A stretch of 64,000 nt of DNA from UBA3839 sp902776985 (GTDB taxonomy: Bacteria; Bacteroidota; Bacteroidia; Bacteroidales; Bacteroidaceae): assembly GCA_902776985.1 (NCBI GenBank), contig CACYSD010000019.1:1-64000 (forward strand), in the 5' to 3' direction. How positions within the stretch are numbered: position 1 is the stretch's first letter; each line of letters begins with the position of its first letter. The notes under the pieces were generated by a model. That model worked only from the letters and a program-made list of their open reading frames with translations, was not told where the DNA came from and searched no databases. This document shows, in pieces, positions 18,463-26,640 of the stretch. A program made the position numbers and the translations under genes.

Positions 18463-20361
18463 TTAATCTCTTATGCGTTTTGCCCAGTATGTCTGTGTAG
18501 CGGACTTGTATCCCGCCATAACAATAGTTGACTTCCGAGGGGATGATTCCCAGTCAAGTTCACGAGCCACATTAAAATAGAATGTAGTTCCAGAAACATT
18601 CAGCTGAAGAATATTGGTTTCAGAATTGAACTGAGCATTACCCTTGAATGCACCTTGAATTGAAACACGGTTGCTGACTCCCGGAACAAGAGAAATCGTA
18701 GTCTCAACCGGCATCTTCTGCTTTCCATAGGAATAGGTCATATCTATAAACTCCCATGTTCCAACAAGGTCATTGATACTTATCGGTGCGTCTTCAACAC
18801 CTGCATATCGTTCAGGAGACACAACAGGCCAGCCGTCGCTGGTCCAATAGATGCGACGAACATGTCCCATCATAATGGCATTTGGCACCCAATCTGTATT
18901 GACAGAATAATCTGTAGGTTTGCGTCCCTGACTGCCGAAGAACCAATTACCCTTTTCATCGTTCCACACAGCGCAGTGGCTGATACCCACCCAGCCGTCA
19001 TGTTCAAGATTGCTGCTGAACTGGTAGGGATGAGTCAATACAGGGAAAGCATCACCTCCGTTTGTGGTGACATTAGTGCCATTCTTACCTGAATAAGGAC
19101 CGTTAACATTCTTTGAACGCACCACACGAGTATTGTATGGCACATCAAGACCGTCGTATGCCAGGAAAAGGTAATAATATCCTGTTTCTGGATTGTAAAC
19201 CACCTCCGCTCCTTCACTTGCCTGCCAACGGCTGGATTTATTGCGAGAATAGATGAGTTTACCGTAAGTCGTGGTCTGACCCGTTCCAATGTTCCAGGGA
19301 TTACCAATCGGATTAAGAGTCTTTCCTGTCACTGGATCGAGCTGGATTGCTGCAATTCCACTGTGCCATGAGCCGTATATAAGCCAGTGCTCTCCTTCTG
19401 GAGTGATTATAAACGAAGGGTCAATGGCATTGAAACGCGCGTAGGCATTATAGTCACTTTCGCTGCTTCGAGCATAGGCATCCTTTCCTTTGTCGGAAGC
19501 AGAGCAGAGCACACCGCCTTTGTCCACCCAAATGCCAGAAGCGGGATCTGTGGTTTCCGCCATACCAATCCAGGCAGATTCATTCCATGAACCATCAAAG
19601 TCAGCAGAACCTGTCTTTATGCAATTACCAACAACAATGCTATAGTAACAACGATAAAGGTTGTCGTTTACTTTACGCATACATGGCGCCCAGTAACCGA
19701 GACCGCTCAGGGATGTGAGCTTAGCCACACCACGGCGTTCACGTACTGCATTAACAGAGTCAAGAAGCCAAGTAGGTGTCTCTTCCGGCAAAATGCAAGA
19801 GTTGTTGTATGTGGTCACTGGCTCCCATTTTACCAAGTCCTTGGAACGGCGCACGTAGAAATGACCTTTGCCAGCCTGTGGATTGCCGAATCCAGCATCT
19901 GTCTGCGACATATAGTAATAGCCGTCAGACGCAAGCATCACTGTCGGGTCATGCACATTGGCAAGCTGCCAGTTGCTGCGCTGACTCCAACTACTTATAT
20001 TACGATAGTCGTCACTATATGTAGGATAGAAAGTGGTAGGACGTGCGTCCTGATAAGCGAGATTGGCACGCATCAGCGAATCGGGCGCATAATACGTAAT
20101 ACTATCCACAGAAGCAAGATAGTAATCAACGAATTTCCCGTTAGTAAGTGTCATGCGGATGGAATCATTTCGTCCTTTAAGCACCTCTGACGCCACAGGT
20201 CTGTGGAAAATTCCAATCTGATCCACATACTGACTATTATATATTGCGGTGGAATGTTGATTCTTCTGATGGATATAAACCTTCTTCGGCAAATCTGAAA
20301 CCTGAGCTGAGGCCGAAATAGGCAACAGCATCGCTATGATATATGAGAAAATGTGTTTCAT
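18463..20361 (-). CDS. Glycoside hydrolase family 43 protein, arabinanase-like, secreted
   Basis: GH43 enzymes are five-bladed beta-propellers that mostly cleave alpha-L-arabinofuranosyl or beta-xylosyl bonds. The 632-residue product has a signal peptide (ISASAQ) and a roughly 110-residue N-terminal extension. The propeller begins at VHDPTVM, with Asp138 as likely base. Asp314 in IDPSFII is the likely pKa modulator and Glu386 in EGAEVVYN the likely acid. The DPSF...WLIYGSW pattern is typical of endo-1,5-alpha-arabinanases. A C-terminal beta domain (GTWEFIDMTYSYGKQ onward) resembles the lipocalin-like domain seen in Bacteroides arabinanases. It starts 2 bp after the stop of the small sorted protein, so they are co-transcribed. 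Exact specificity is inferred. Confidence 0.88.
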   Translation of the reverse strand: MKHIFSYIIAMLLPISASAQVSDLPKKVYIHQKNQHSTAIYNSQYVDQIGIFHRPVASEVLKGRNDSIRMTLTNGKFVDYYLASVDSITYYAPDSLMRANLAYQDARPTTFYPTYSDDYRNISSWSQRSNWQLANVHDPTVMLASDGYYYMSQTDAGFGNPQAGKGHFYVRRSKDLVKWEPVTTYNNSCILPEETPTWLLDSVNAVRERRGVAKLTSLSGLGYWAPCMRKVNDNLYRCYYSIVVGNCIKTGSADFDGSWNESAWIGMAETTDPASGIWVDKGGVLCSASDKGKDAYARSSESDYNAYARFNAIDPSFIITPEGEHWLIYGSWHSGIAAIQLDPVTGKTLNPIGNPWNIGTGQTTTYGKLIYSRNKSSRWQASEGAEVVYNPETGYYYLFLAYDGLDVPYNTRVVRSKNVNGPYSGKNGTNVTTNGGDAFPVLTHPYQFSSNLEHDGWVGISHCAVWNDEKGNWFFGSQGRKPTDYSVNTDWVPNAIMMGHVRRIYWTSDGWPVVSPERYAGVEDAPISINDLVGTWEFIDMTYSYGKQKMPVETTISLVPGVSNRVSIQGAFKGNAQFNSETNILQLNVSGTTFYFNVARELDWESSPRKSTIVMAGYKSATQTYWAKRIRD

Positions 20362-20363
20362 AG

Positions 20364-20879
20364 TTACTTAACAAGTATTTTTGAGGTTTGTCCACCAAGA
20401 TTAATAATATATGCACCTGAAGTCAGATGGTGAATATCCACTGCTTTACCTGCTTCCGCACGGAATGAGCCGACCAATCTGCCATCAAGCTGATAGACGG
20501 TCATTCGCCCGTTGCGCAAAGGAGTGATAATTGAGCCATCGAACTTCAACGGTGCAGTTGCTACACCGTCCAAACTGATATCTTCTATTGCTACAGCATA
20601 GTCATCAAACTTAATAGCAGAGTAGTCCTTGAGGTCAAAGACTTTATTAGAGCCGTCCTTATAGTTTGCTGACATACGGTTAACATACACCTTAGTGCCA
20701 GCGCCATTGTCTTCACGGCTTTGGCTGAAGGTGAGGCTACGAAGATTTGCATAGTTGAGTGATGTGTAGGTCGTACCATCCAAAGCAATGATGTAAAGGT
20801 CATAACCATCAGCTTTCGCATGCTGTGTTGCCAGTAGCGACAGCATTACTGAGATTGTTAGGTAAAGAAGTTTTTTCAT
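20364..20879 (-). CDS. Small secreted protein with a T9SS-like C-terminal sorting domain
   Basis: This 171-residue protein has a signal peptide (LLATQHAKA) and a beta-rich middle with the IIALDGTTYTSLNYANLRSLTF pattern, seen in Bacteroidetes proteins that sense or display short beta repeats. The C-terminal 70 residues fit a type IX secretion system type A sorting domain: YQLDGRLVGSF, then HHLTSGAYII and a final KILVK. There is no catalytic domain, so it looks like a carrier or structural partner. It lies between the CotH-like gene (77-bp gap) and the GH43 gene (2-bp gap). Function is unknown. Confidence 0.7.
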   Translation of the reverse strand: MKKLLYLTISVMLSLLATQHAKADGYDLYIIALDGTTYTSLNYANLRSLTFSQSREDNGAGTKVYVNRMSANYKDGSNKVFDLKDYSAIKFDDYAVAIEDISLDGVATAPLKFDGSIITPLRNGRMTVYQLDGRLVGSFRAEAGKAVDIHHLTSGAYIINLGGQTSKILVK

Positions 20880-20901
20880 AAATGATATTATTTAATTATA
20901 T

Positions 20902-20941
20902 CGTTATAGCGTCATTAAGTTATTTCGTAATTACGTCATAG
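20902..20941. repeat. Octamer tandem repeat between CotH and sorted-protein genes
   Basis: Five consecutive 8-base units with consensus near CGTNATTA: cgttatag, cgtcatta, agttattt, cgtaatta, cgtcatag. It fills most of the 77-bp gap. Period 8 is shared with the repeats at 44948 and 46567, though the unit sequence differs. Confidence 0.6.
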
Positions 20942-20956
20942 CGAGAATTTGACGGC

Positions 20957-22981
20957 TTACCACCACCATCCCTCGATTGTGAATGTAACCGCAACGTTCA
21001 CGGCTTTCCCGTTGAGAGCAGCATTTGTGCCCGAAAAGCGGTATTGCATTGTCAGAGGAGAGGCTGTACAAGCATAGGCATTATTTGGATGGCAGCCACA
21101 GTTCCATGTGTAAAGATCGTTGCTCTCAAGATATATGAATGGGAAGCCAGCTTGGAATGAAGTAGTGTTTCCGTCGCTGTCGAACCAGGCACCATAAGCT
21201 CCTGCAGCAGTATTGTCTCCTTCAGACCCGTCTGCATTGAGCGGAACAAGTGTAATCTGATTATCGTTTATTTCACTTTCCTGCACATTGAGAATAGACG
21301 CGATCTCGCTTTTCTTCACTTTCACCTGCACGTTTTGATGATAGCCGCCGCTTAGAGAGAGTGTGTATGATTTGTCTATTGTCCCTGCAATGCTATAATT
21401 GCCAGAATGGCTTTCCGGAATACCTGCAATGAGAGGATTAAGATAATCCATACGTTCATTAAGCCATTTCTTCATTTTGGCAACCTCTGTGGTGTGGTCG
21501 AATCCGGGCAAAGGCCAGCGGTCTGTCTCACGAATCATTGGCGAAGTGCTCTTGCTGTGTCCTTTGGCATCAGTATATGTGGTTTCAGCGTTTATGGCAG
21601 CAAGGTATTTATCTGTTATCTCCCAACTCTTGGTGACAAGTGTGTCACAATATGTATTCCACTGCGCTTTATACTGATTCACAAAACGGCTGCTACCAAA
21701 CATGTCCGTGAAGAAATGCGGGACTTTATAGTTACCATTACGCTTATATGGGTCGCTCCCGAGAAGTGATTTGCGCGGATTTCCGAAATAGGTATGTCCT
21801 GTGTACATATCACCCCATGAGAAATCGAAACCCGCATCCCAGTCCCAGGCAGGTCCGAATGTCCATTTGCCACCCTTGTCACGGAAGAAGAACACACTGC
21901 GAGGAGCAGAAAGCTCAACATTGTAAACCAGTTCCTGCAACTGAATCATGGCAATATATGAAGGGATATCCATTAGCGAATCCACAACGTCATAATTAGA
22001 CTCCTTTATGGCATTCTCCAACACCGCGAATTCATTTCGCACAGAATCCACTTGGTCTTTGGTGAGATCTTTTGGCGATTTGATTGCCACAGGCATACGG
22101 AACACATTTGACCAGAAATTCTGGGTACCTGTAGGATCAAGGTCTGGTCCGTCATCCAAGTCAAGAGTCATAAGAAGACCTTCTTCCTCGTCAATATTTA
22201 CCCGGTTGCCACCGACCTCAACCTGTTCGGCTATCTGGTAGAGTCCTCGATATTCACCGTTAATGAACAACTCGGCATAACGTACAGGGGTTGTGAAAGG
22301 TAGCCCCATGATTTCCGCTGCCTGGAAACAGAATGTATTCATACACTTAGTAACATCACGCCAGTTGGCGAGAAGCACCCAGTCCTTGTTCTTCTTGATG
22401 CCAAGCACCTTGCTTGAGGAGTCAAACTTTATTCGGTAAGGTTTCTTGTCATACCATAAGAGTGTGCTATTTCCCCTACCCCTGATTCTACCACTCATGG
22501 AAAGGTCGGGGTACTGACCTCTTCCGTCGACGGAAATGTAGCAGTTTACCCATTCCTTCGCTTCTACTTTGTCATCGGTCCATTCCGATGGATTATCAAT
22601 AGTAATGTATATTCCAAATACCTGGTATTTGTCCTTTCCCCACTCTGTCAGGTCATCACTAAAGGTAATACTGTCGAGGACGGAGCGATAATCTCCTTCT
22701 GCTACCGTTGCAAAGGGATATACTTTGCTGGCATCTGCCACACTATGCAGACGCACATTTCCTGATTCATCAAAGTCAAGATGACTTACATCACCGAAAT
22801 TATATGGGAAAGACCATGAAGCGCCACCGTATCCTACGTGCATCTGATACCATTGCTGAGCCTTGGTCTCTATTGAGAACAGAACACATGAAACCAACAT
22901 AAGGCATAATACCGCCTTATGGATTGCACACAACAAAGCTGAGTTTGCTGATTTTCTGTCAAGCGAAAAACCTGACTTCAT
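20957..22981 (-). CDS. CotH-kinase-fold secreted protein
   Basis: The middle of this 674-residue protein is a CotH domain, an atypical protein kinase fold. The signature runs GRIRGRGNSTLLWYDKKPYRIKF (about residues 160-185), then NWRDVTKCMN, ELFINGEYRGLYQIAEQVE and DWDAGFDFSW (380-389, catalytic aspartates). CotH phosphorylates spore coat proteins in Bacillus. In Bacteroidetes CotH proteins are secreted and their substrates are largely unknown. A signal peptide (VLFSIETKA) and a C-terminal beta domain (about 560-674) are visible. It leads a three-gene unit with a sorted protein and a GH43 enzyme, which suggests surface protein modification or adhesion linked to glycan use. This is inference. 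Confidence 0.85.
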   Translation of the reverse strand: MKSGFSLDRKSANSALLCAIHKAVLCLMLVSCVLFSIETKAQQWYQMHVGYGGASWSFPYNFGDVSHLDFDESGNVRLHSVADASKVYPFATVAEGDYRSVLDSITFSDDLTEWGKDKYQVFGIYITIDNPSEWTDDKVEAKEWVNCYISVDGRGQYPDLSMSGRIRGRGNSTLLWYDKKPYRIKFDSSSKVLGIKKNKDWVLLANWRDVTKCMNTFCFQAAEIMGLPFTTPVRYAELFINGEYRGLYQIAEQVEVGGNRVNIDEEEGLLMTLDLDDGPDLDPTGTQNFWSNVFRMPVAIKSPKDLTKDQVDSVRNEFAVLENAIKESNYDVVDSLMDIPSYIAMIQLQELVYNVELSAPRSVFFFRDKGGKWTFGPAWDWDAGFDFSWGDMYTGHTYFGNPRKSLLGSDPYKRNGNYKVPHFFTDMFGSSRFVNQYKAQWNTYCDTLVTKSWEITDKYLAAINAETTYTDAKGHSKSTSPMIRETDRWPLPGFDHTTEVAKMKKWLNERMDYLNPLIAGIPESHSGNYSIAGTIDKSYTLSLSGGYHQNVQVKVKKSEIASILNVQESEINDNQITLVPLNADGSEGDNTAAGAYGAWFDSDGNTTSFQAGFPFIYLESNDLYTWNCGCHPNNAYACTASPLTMQYRFSGTNAALNGKAVNVAVTFTIEGWWW

Positions 22982-23027
22982 ATTTCAGAATGTAATTTAG
23001 TTAGATCTGTATGTTATAATTATGCTG

Positions 23028-23035
23028 CAAAATTA
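23028..23035 (-). promoter_or_regulatory. Candidate -7 box upstream of the CotH gene
   Basis: On the minus strand this reads TAATTTTG, a match to TAnnTTTG, 46 bp upstream of the CotH start codon. No good TTTG box lies 19-21 bases further upstream, so support is partial. Confidence 0.35.
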
Positions 23036-23099
23036 AGAAAAAAAAATAACATAGGAAGTAAAACAGAAAAACTTCAATAGTTTTTTACGAAAAAGGGTA

Positions 23100-23138
23100 T
23101 AAAAAAACCACACAGCCACGAAAAATGGCTATGTGGTT
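23100..23138 (-). terminator. Terminator of the ribosomal super-operon
   Basis: A 13-bp stem (one G-T pair) around 23106-23118 and 23126-23138 is followed on the minus strand by a run of T. It lies about 30 bp after the rplQ stop codon and ends the str-S10-spc-alpha cluster. Confidence 0.85.
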
Positions 23139-23167
23139 CAAAGTATTTTAGAATAAAAAAGTATTTC

Positions 23168-23701
23168 TTATTCTGCGGCTGCTTCTGCTGCTGGAGCCTC
23201 TTCAGCTGGAGCTGCAGGAACTTCTTCTGCTGGTGCTGCCTCTGCCTTTGGAGCTTCTGCAACTGGAGCTTCTGCCTTAGGAGCTGCAGACTTGCGTGAA
23301 CGGCGTGTACGACCTTTCTTAGCTTCAGTCTTAGCCATGTTCTCATCGTAGTCTACGAGTTCGATGAATGCCATATCAGCACCGTCGTTAGCACGAGTAC
23401 CAAGTTTAATGATACGAGTGTAACCACCTGGACGGTCAGCAACCTTCTTAGCGATTTCTCCGAAGAGTTCTGTAACGGCATATTTGTTTTGCAGATAGCT
23501 GAACACAACACGACGTGATGCAGTTGTGTCTTCCTTTGCCTTTGAGATCAGAGGCTCAACATACATACGCAATGCTTTAGCCTTCTGAAGGGTCGTAGTA
23601 ATGCGCTTGTGCATAATCAGAGAGGTAGACATGTTAGCAAGCATTGCAGCGCGGTGTGACGCTGTACGACCGAGATGATTGAATTTCTTATTGTGTCTCA
23701 T
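23168..23701 (-). CDS. rplQ: 50S ribosomal protein L17 with an Ala/Pro/Glu-rich tail
   Basis: Large-subunit protein bL17, which lies near the exit of the peptide tunnel. The first 120 residues are a canonical L17 core (MRHNKKFNHLGRTASHRAAML, VEPLISKAKED). Residues from about 125 to 177 are a low-complexity tail of Ala, Pro, Glu and Lys (repeats of the type APKAEAP and AEEAPAAE). This makes the protein about 50 residues longer than E. coli L17; similar tails occur in other Bacteroidetes. It is the last gene of the alpha operon, 5 bp after rpoA, and is followed by a strong terminator. Confidence 0.97.
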   Translation of the reverse strand: MRHNKKFNHLGRTASHRAAMLANMSTSLIMHKRITTTLQKAKALRMYVEPLISKAKEDTTASRRVVFSYLQNKYAVTELFGEIAKKVADRPGGYTRIIKLGTRANDGADMAFIELVDYDENMAKTEAKKGRTRRSRKSAAPKAEAPVAEAPKAEAAPAEEVPAAPAEEAPAAEAAAE

Positions 23702-23706
23702 CGTCT

Positions 23707-24699
23707 TTAATCTTTGTCTAATTTATACTTGGAAATATCAGTTCCGAACTGAAGATTGAGGCTCTCTAACAAGTCGTCAAGCTCTGTAAGTGACTTCTTT
23801 CCGAAGTTACGGAACTTAAGCAGGTCTGTTTTGTTGAATTGTACCAAATCACCAAGCGTCTCTACGTCGGCAGCCTTCAAACAGTTGAGGGCACGAACGG
23901 AGAGGTCCATATCAACAAGCTTGGTTTTAAGCAACTGGCGCATACGCAGTACTTCCTCATCGAATTCCTCATTACTTTCAATGTCGTTGGTTTCCAACGT
24001 AATCTTCTCGTCTGAGAAGAGCATGAAGTGGTAAATGAGAATCTTGGCTGCCTCTTTGAGGGCATCCTTAGGATGGATAGAACCATCTGTGCTGATTTCG
24101 AGCACGAGTTTCTCGTAGTCGGTTTTCTGCTGCACACGATAGTTTTCCACTGCGAACTTGACGTTACGAATAGGAGTATAGATAGAATCAATAGCCAACT
24201 GGTTAATAACCTTGCAGTACTCACGATTTTCGTCTGCAGGTACATAACCACGACCTTTGTTAATTGTCAACTCTATCTCCAAAGTTGCTTTTGGATCTAA
24301 ATTACAAATAACCAAATCAGGATTTAACACTCCAAATCCATTGAGATGCTTATTGATATCTCCTGCTTTGAATTCGGTGGAATTCTCGATGGTCAACGAA
24401 ACCTTTTCAGAATCGAAGCCATCAACTAACTGCTTGAATCTTACTTGCTTCAGATTCAAGATAATGTTGGTAACATCTTCTTTTACACCTGGGATAGTAG
24501 CAAACTCGTGTTCCACACCTTGGATGCGGACAGTGTTGATTGCATAACCTTCGAGTGAAGAAAGAAGGATGCGGCGAAGGGCATTGCCAACAGTGATACC
24601 AAAGCCTGGTTCCAAAGGACGGAACTCGAACTTGCCAAACGTATCGTTGGCTTCCAACATTATGACTTTTTCTGGTTTTTGAAATGCTAATACCGCCAT
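23707..24699 (-). CDS. rpoA: RNA polymerase alpha subunit
   Basis: The 330-residue product has both domains: the N-terminal dimerisation domain (about 1-235, GNALRRILLSSLEGYAINTV) and the C-terminal domain (about 255-320) with its helix-hairpin-helix (CLKAADVETLGDLV, FGKKSLTELDDLL). The alpha C-terminal domain contacts upstream DNA and activators. The gene sits between rpsD (9-bp gap) and rplQ (5-bp gap), the normal alpha operon order. Length and motifs are normal. Confidence 0.98.
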   Translation of the reverse strand: MAVLAFQKPEKVIMLEANDTFGKFEFRPLEPGFGITVGNALRRILLSSLEGYAINTVRIQGVEHEFATIPGVKEDVTNIILNLKQVRFKQLVDGFDSEKVSLTIENSTEFKAGDINKHLNGFGVLNPDLVICNLDPKATLEIELTINKGRGYVPADENREYCKVINQLAIDSIYTPIRNVKFAVENYRVQQKTDYEKLVLEISTDGSIHPKDALKEAAKILIYHFMLFSDEKITLETNDIESNEEFDEEVLRMRQLLKTKLVDMDLSVRALNCLKAADVETLGDLVQFNKTDLLKFRNFGKKSLTELDDLLESLNLQFGTDISKYKLDKD

Positions 24700-24708
24700 T
24701 GTTAATTA

Positions 24709-25314
24709 TTATTTAGAGTACAACTCGACTATCATCTGCTCCTTGATATTCTCTGGGATGTCTGCTCTCTCTGGCAAGTGAAGCAACTTGCCACCCATTA
24801 CATTAGCGTCCCACTCAATCCATGGATACTTGCTATGGTTGAATCCAGCCAATGCATCTGCGATAACCTCGAGAGACTTAGCCTTCTCACGTACAGCAAC
24901 GATCTGACCTGGTTTTACTGAATAGGAAGGAATGTTTACTACCTGTCCGTCAACGGTGATGTGCTTATGGCTTACCAACTGGCGTGCAGCTGCACGAGTA
25001 GGAGCAATACCAAGACGGTAAACTACGTTGTCGAGACGAGCTTCCAACAATTGAAGGAGGATTTCACCTGTAACACCAGTCTTTGAAGAAGCCTTCTCAA
25101 ACAGGTTACGGAACTGGCGCTCCAATACACCGTAAGTGTACTTGGCCTTCTGCTTTTCTGCAAGCATCTGTCCGTATTCAGATGATTTTTTGCGACGATT
25201 GTTACCATGCTGACCAGCAGGATAATTACGCTTTGAAAGAACCTTGTCCGGTCCGAAAATTGCCTCACCGAAACGGCGTGAAATTCTCGACTTTGGTCCA
25301 ATATATCTTGCCAT
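24709..25314 (-). CDS. rpsD: 30S ribosomal protein S4
   Basis: Primary 16S rRNA-binding protein uS4, 201 residues. The N-terminal region (MARYIGPKSRISRRFGEAIFG) lacks a zinc Cys cluster. The S4 RNA-binding domain covers about residues 92-155 (EARLDNVVYRLGIAPTRAAARQLVSHKHITVDG). A 104-bp gap separates it from rpsK upstream, the widest in the alpha section. In other bacteria S4 represses its own operon, but no such site was identified here. Confidence 0.98.
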   Translation of the reverse strand: MARYIGPKSRISRRFGEAIFGPDKVLSKRNYPAGQHGNNRRKKSSEYGQMLAEKQKAKYTYGVLERQFRNLFEKASSKTGVTGEILLQLLEARLDNVVYRLGIAPTRAAARQLVSHKHITVDGQVVNIPSYSVKPGQIVAVREKAKSLEVIADALAGFNHSKYPWIEWDANVMGGKLLHLPERADIPENIKEQMIVELYSK

Positions 25315-25418
25315 TTTCTTTTAATTTACTTTTTACGCATATTCAAGGCGTTGCAGCCGCGACTGTAGAAAGGAAAGATACAGTCAAAATAAATAACACC
25401 CGAATGTGCTGATAATAA

Positions 25419-25808
25419 TTATACTCTTCTTCTCTTTGGTGGGCGACAGCCATTGTGTGGCAATGGAGTTACGTCGATAATTTCAGTCACTTCGATGCCA
25501 GCACCGTGTACACCACGGATAGCTGATTCACGTCCGTTACCTGGGCCTTTTACATACGCAGTTACCTTACGCAGACCAAGGTCGTACGCTACCTTTGCAC
25601 AGTCCTGTGCTGCCATCTGTGCAGCATAAGGAGTGTTCTTCTTTGAACCGCGGAATCCCATCTTACCGGCAGAAGACCAGGAGATGGCTTGACCTTCACT
25701 GTTTGCCAAAGTAACAATAATATTGTTGAACGACGAGTGAACATGGAGCTGTCCCTGTGCGCTAACCTTGACATTTCTCTTCTTTGCAGAAGTTGTTTTC
25801 TTTGCCAT
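25419..25808 (-). CDS. rpsK: 30S ribosomal protein S11
   Basis: uS11, 129 residues from the start MAKKTTSAKKRN; a start two codons upstream is possible but not typical. Signature segments HSSFNNIIVTL, GPGNGRESAIRG and the C-terminal THGCRPPKRRRV-like end (here PHNGCRPPKRRRV) are present. It forms part of the 30S platform near the E site. It lies 12 bp after rpsM. Confidence 0.97.
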   Translation of the reverse strand: MAKKTTSAKKRNVKVSAQGQLHVHSSFNNIIVTLANSEGQAISWSSAGKMGFRGSKKNTPYAAQMAAQDCAKVAYDLGLRKVTAYVKGPGNGRESAIRGVHGAGIEVTEIIDVTPLPHNGCRPPKRRRV

Positions 25809-25820
25809 ATACAATTATTA

Positions 25821-26201
25821 TTATTTAGTAGCCTTTTTCTTGTTTGCAACTGTCTTCTTCTTACCCTTACGAGTACGAGCGTTGTTCTTAGTGCTCTGTC
25901 CGCGAACAGGTAAACCCAAACGGTGACGGATGCCACGATAGCAACCGATATCCATAAGGCGCTTGATGTTCAGCTGAATTTCAGAACGGAGGTCACCTTC
26001 TACCTTGTATTCAGCGCCAATCACCTCACGGATCTTACCTGCTTGCTCGTCAGTCCAGTCCTTAACTTTAATGTCTTTATCTACGCCGGCCTTAGCTAAA
26101 ATCTTGCCAGCACTGCTACGACCTATACCGAAGATATAAGTCAGCGCAATTTCACCTCGCTTGTTCTGTGGGAGGTCTACACCTACAATTCTTATTGCCA
26201 T
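25821..26201 (-). CDS. rpsM: 30S ribosomal protein S13
   Basis: uS13, 126 residues, located in the 30S head and contacting the 50S subunit. Motifs: RIVGVDLPQNKRGEIALTYI at the N-terminus, RHRLGLPVRGQ(S/R)T near residue 95, and a basic C-terminal tail (RKGKKKTVANKKKATK) that reaches the P-site tRNA. It lies 31 bp after rpmJ and 12 bp before rpsK. Confidence 0.97.
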   Translation of the reverse strand: MAIRIVGVDLPQNKRGEIALTYIFGIGRSSAGKILAKAGVDKDIKVKDWTDEQAGKIREVIGAEYKVEGDLRSEIQLNIKRLMDIGCYRGIRHRLGLPVRGQSTKNNARTRKGKKKTVANKKKATK

Positions 26202-26232
26202 ATCTTAATGTATATTTATTCTAACAAAAGAA

Positions 26233-26349
26233 TTAACCCTGACGAGTCTTAAACTTAGGATTCTTCTTATTAATTACAAACAGACGTCCTTTACGTCTTA
26301 CGATAACGCAATCTGGTGTACGTTTCTTCAATGATGCTCTTGTTTTCAT
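26233..26349 (-). CDS. rpmJ: 50S ribosomal protein L36, zinc-free form
   Basis: A 38-residue protein beginning MKTRASLKKRTPDC and ending KNPKFKTRQG. It is the C-minus type of bL36: only one cysteine (Cys14) remains of the four-residue zinc ribbon, as is usual in Bacteroidales. It sits between infA (70-bp gap) and rpsM (31-bp gap), the conserved place in the spc-alpha junction. Confidence 0.94.
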   Translation of the reverse strand: MKTRASLKKRTPDCVIVRRKGRLFVINKKNPKFKTRQG

Positions 26350-26419
26350 ATATGAGAATCTTTTTTAATTTAACGTTTTAGTTAGAAATTGAAGTATCAC
26401 GAAATTATTAACTTACTGA

Positions 26420-26638
26420 TTATTTATAGCGGAAAACGATGCGACCTTTTGATAAGTCATACGGTGACATTTCCACTTTGATTTTATCTCCAGGAAGAAT
26501 TTTTATGTAGTGCATACGCATCTTTCCGGAGATGTGAGCAATGATCTCGTGACCATTCTCCAATTCTACTCGGAACATAGCATTAGACAATGCCTCTACT
26601 ATTGTTCCGTCTTGTTCTATTGCTGACTGTTTAGACAT
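26420..26638 (-). CDS. infA: Translation initiation factor IF-1
   Basis: A 72-residue single S1-like OB-fold protein that binds the 30S A site during initiation. Core motifs: VEALSNAMFRVELENGHEII and HISGKMRMHYIKILPGDKI. It begins 2 bp after the map stop codon, so map and infA are translationally close, a common pairing in this phylum. Length is exactly that of the family. Confidence 0.97.
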   Translation of the reverse strand: MSKQSAIEQDGTIVEALSNAMFRVELENGHEIIAHISGKMRMHYIKILPGDKIKVEMSPYDLSKGRIVFRYK

Positions 26639-26640
26639 GA

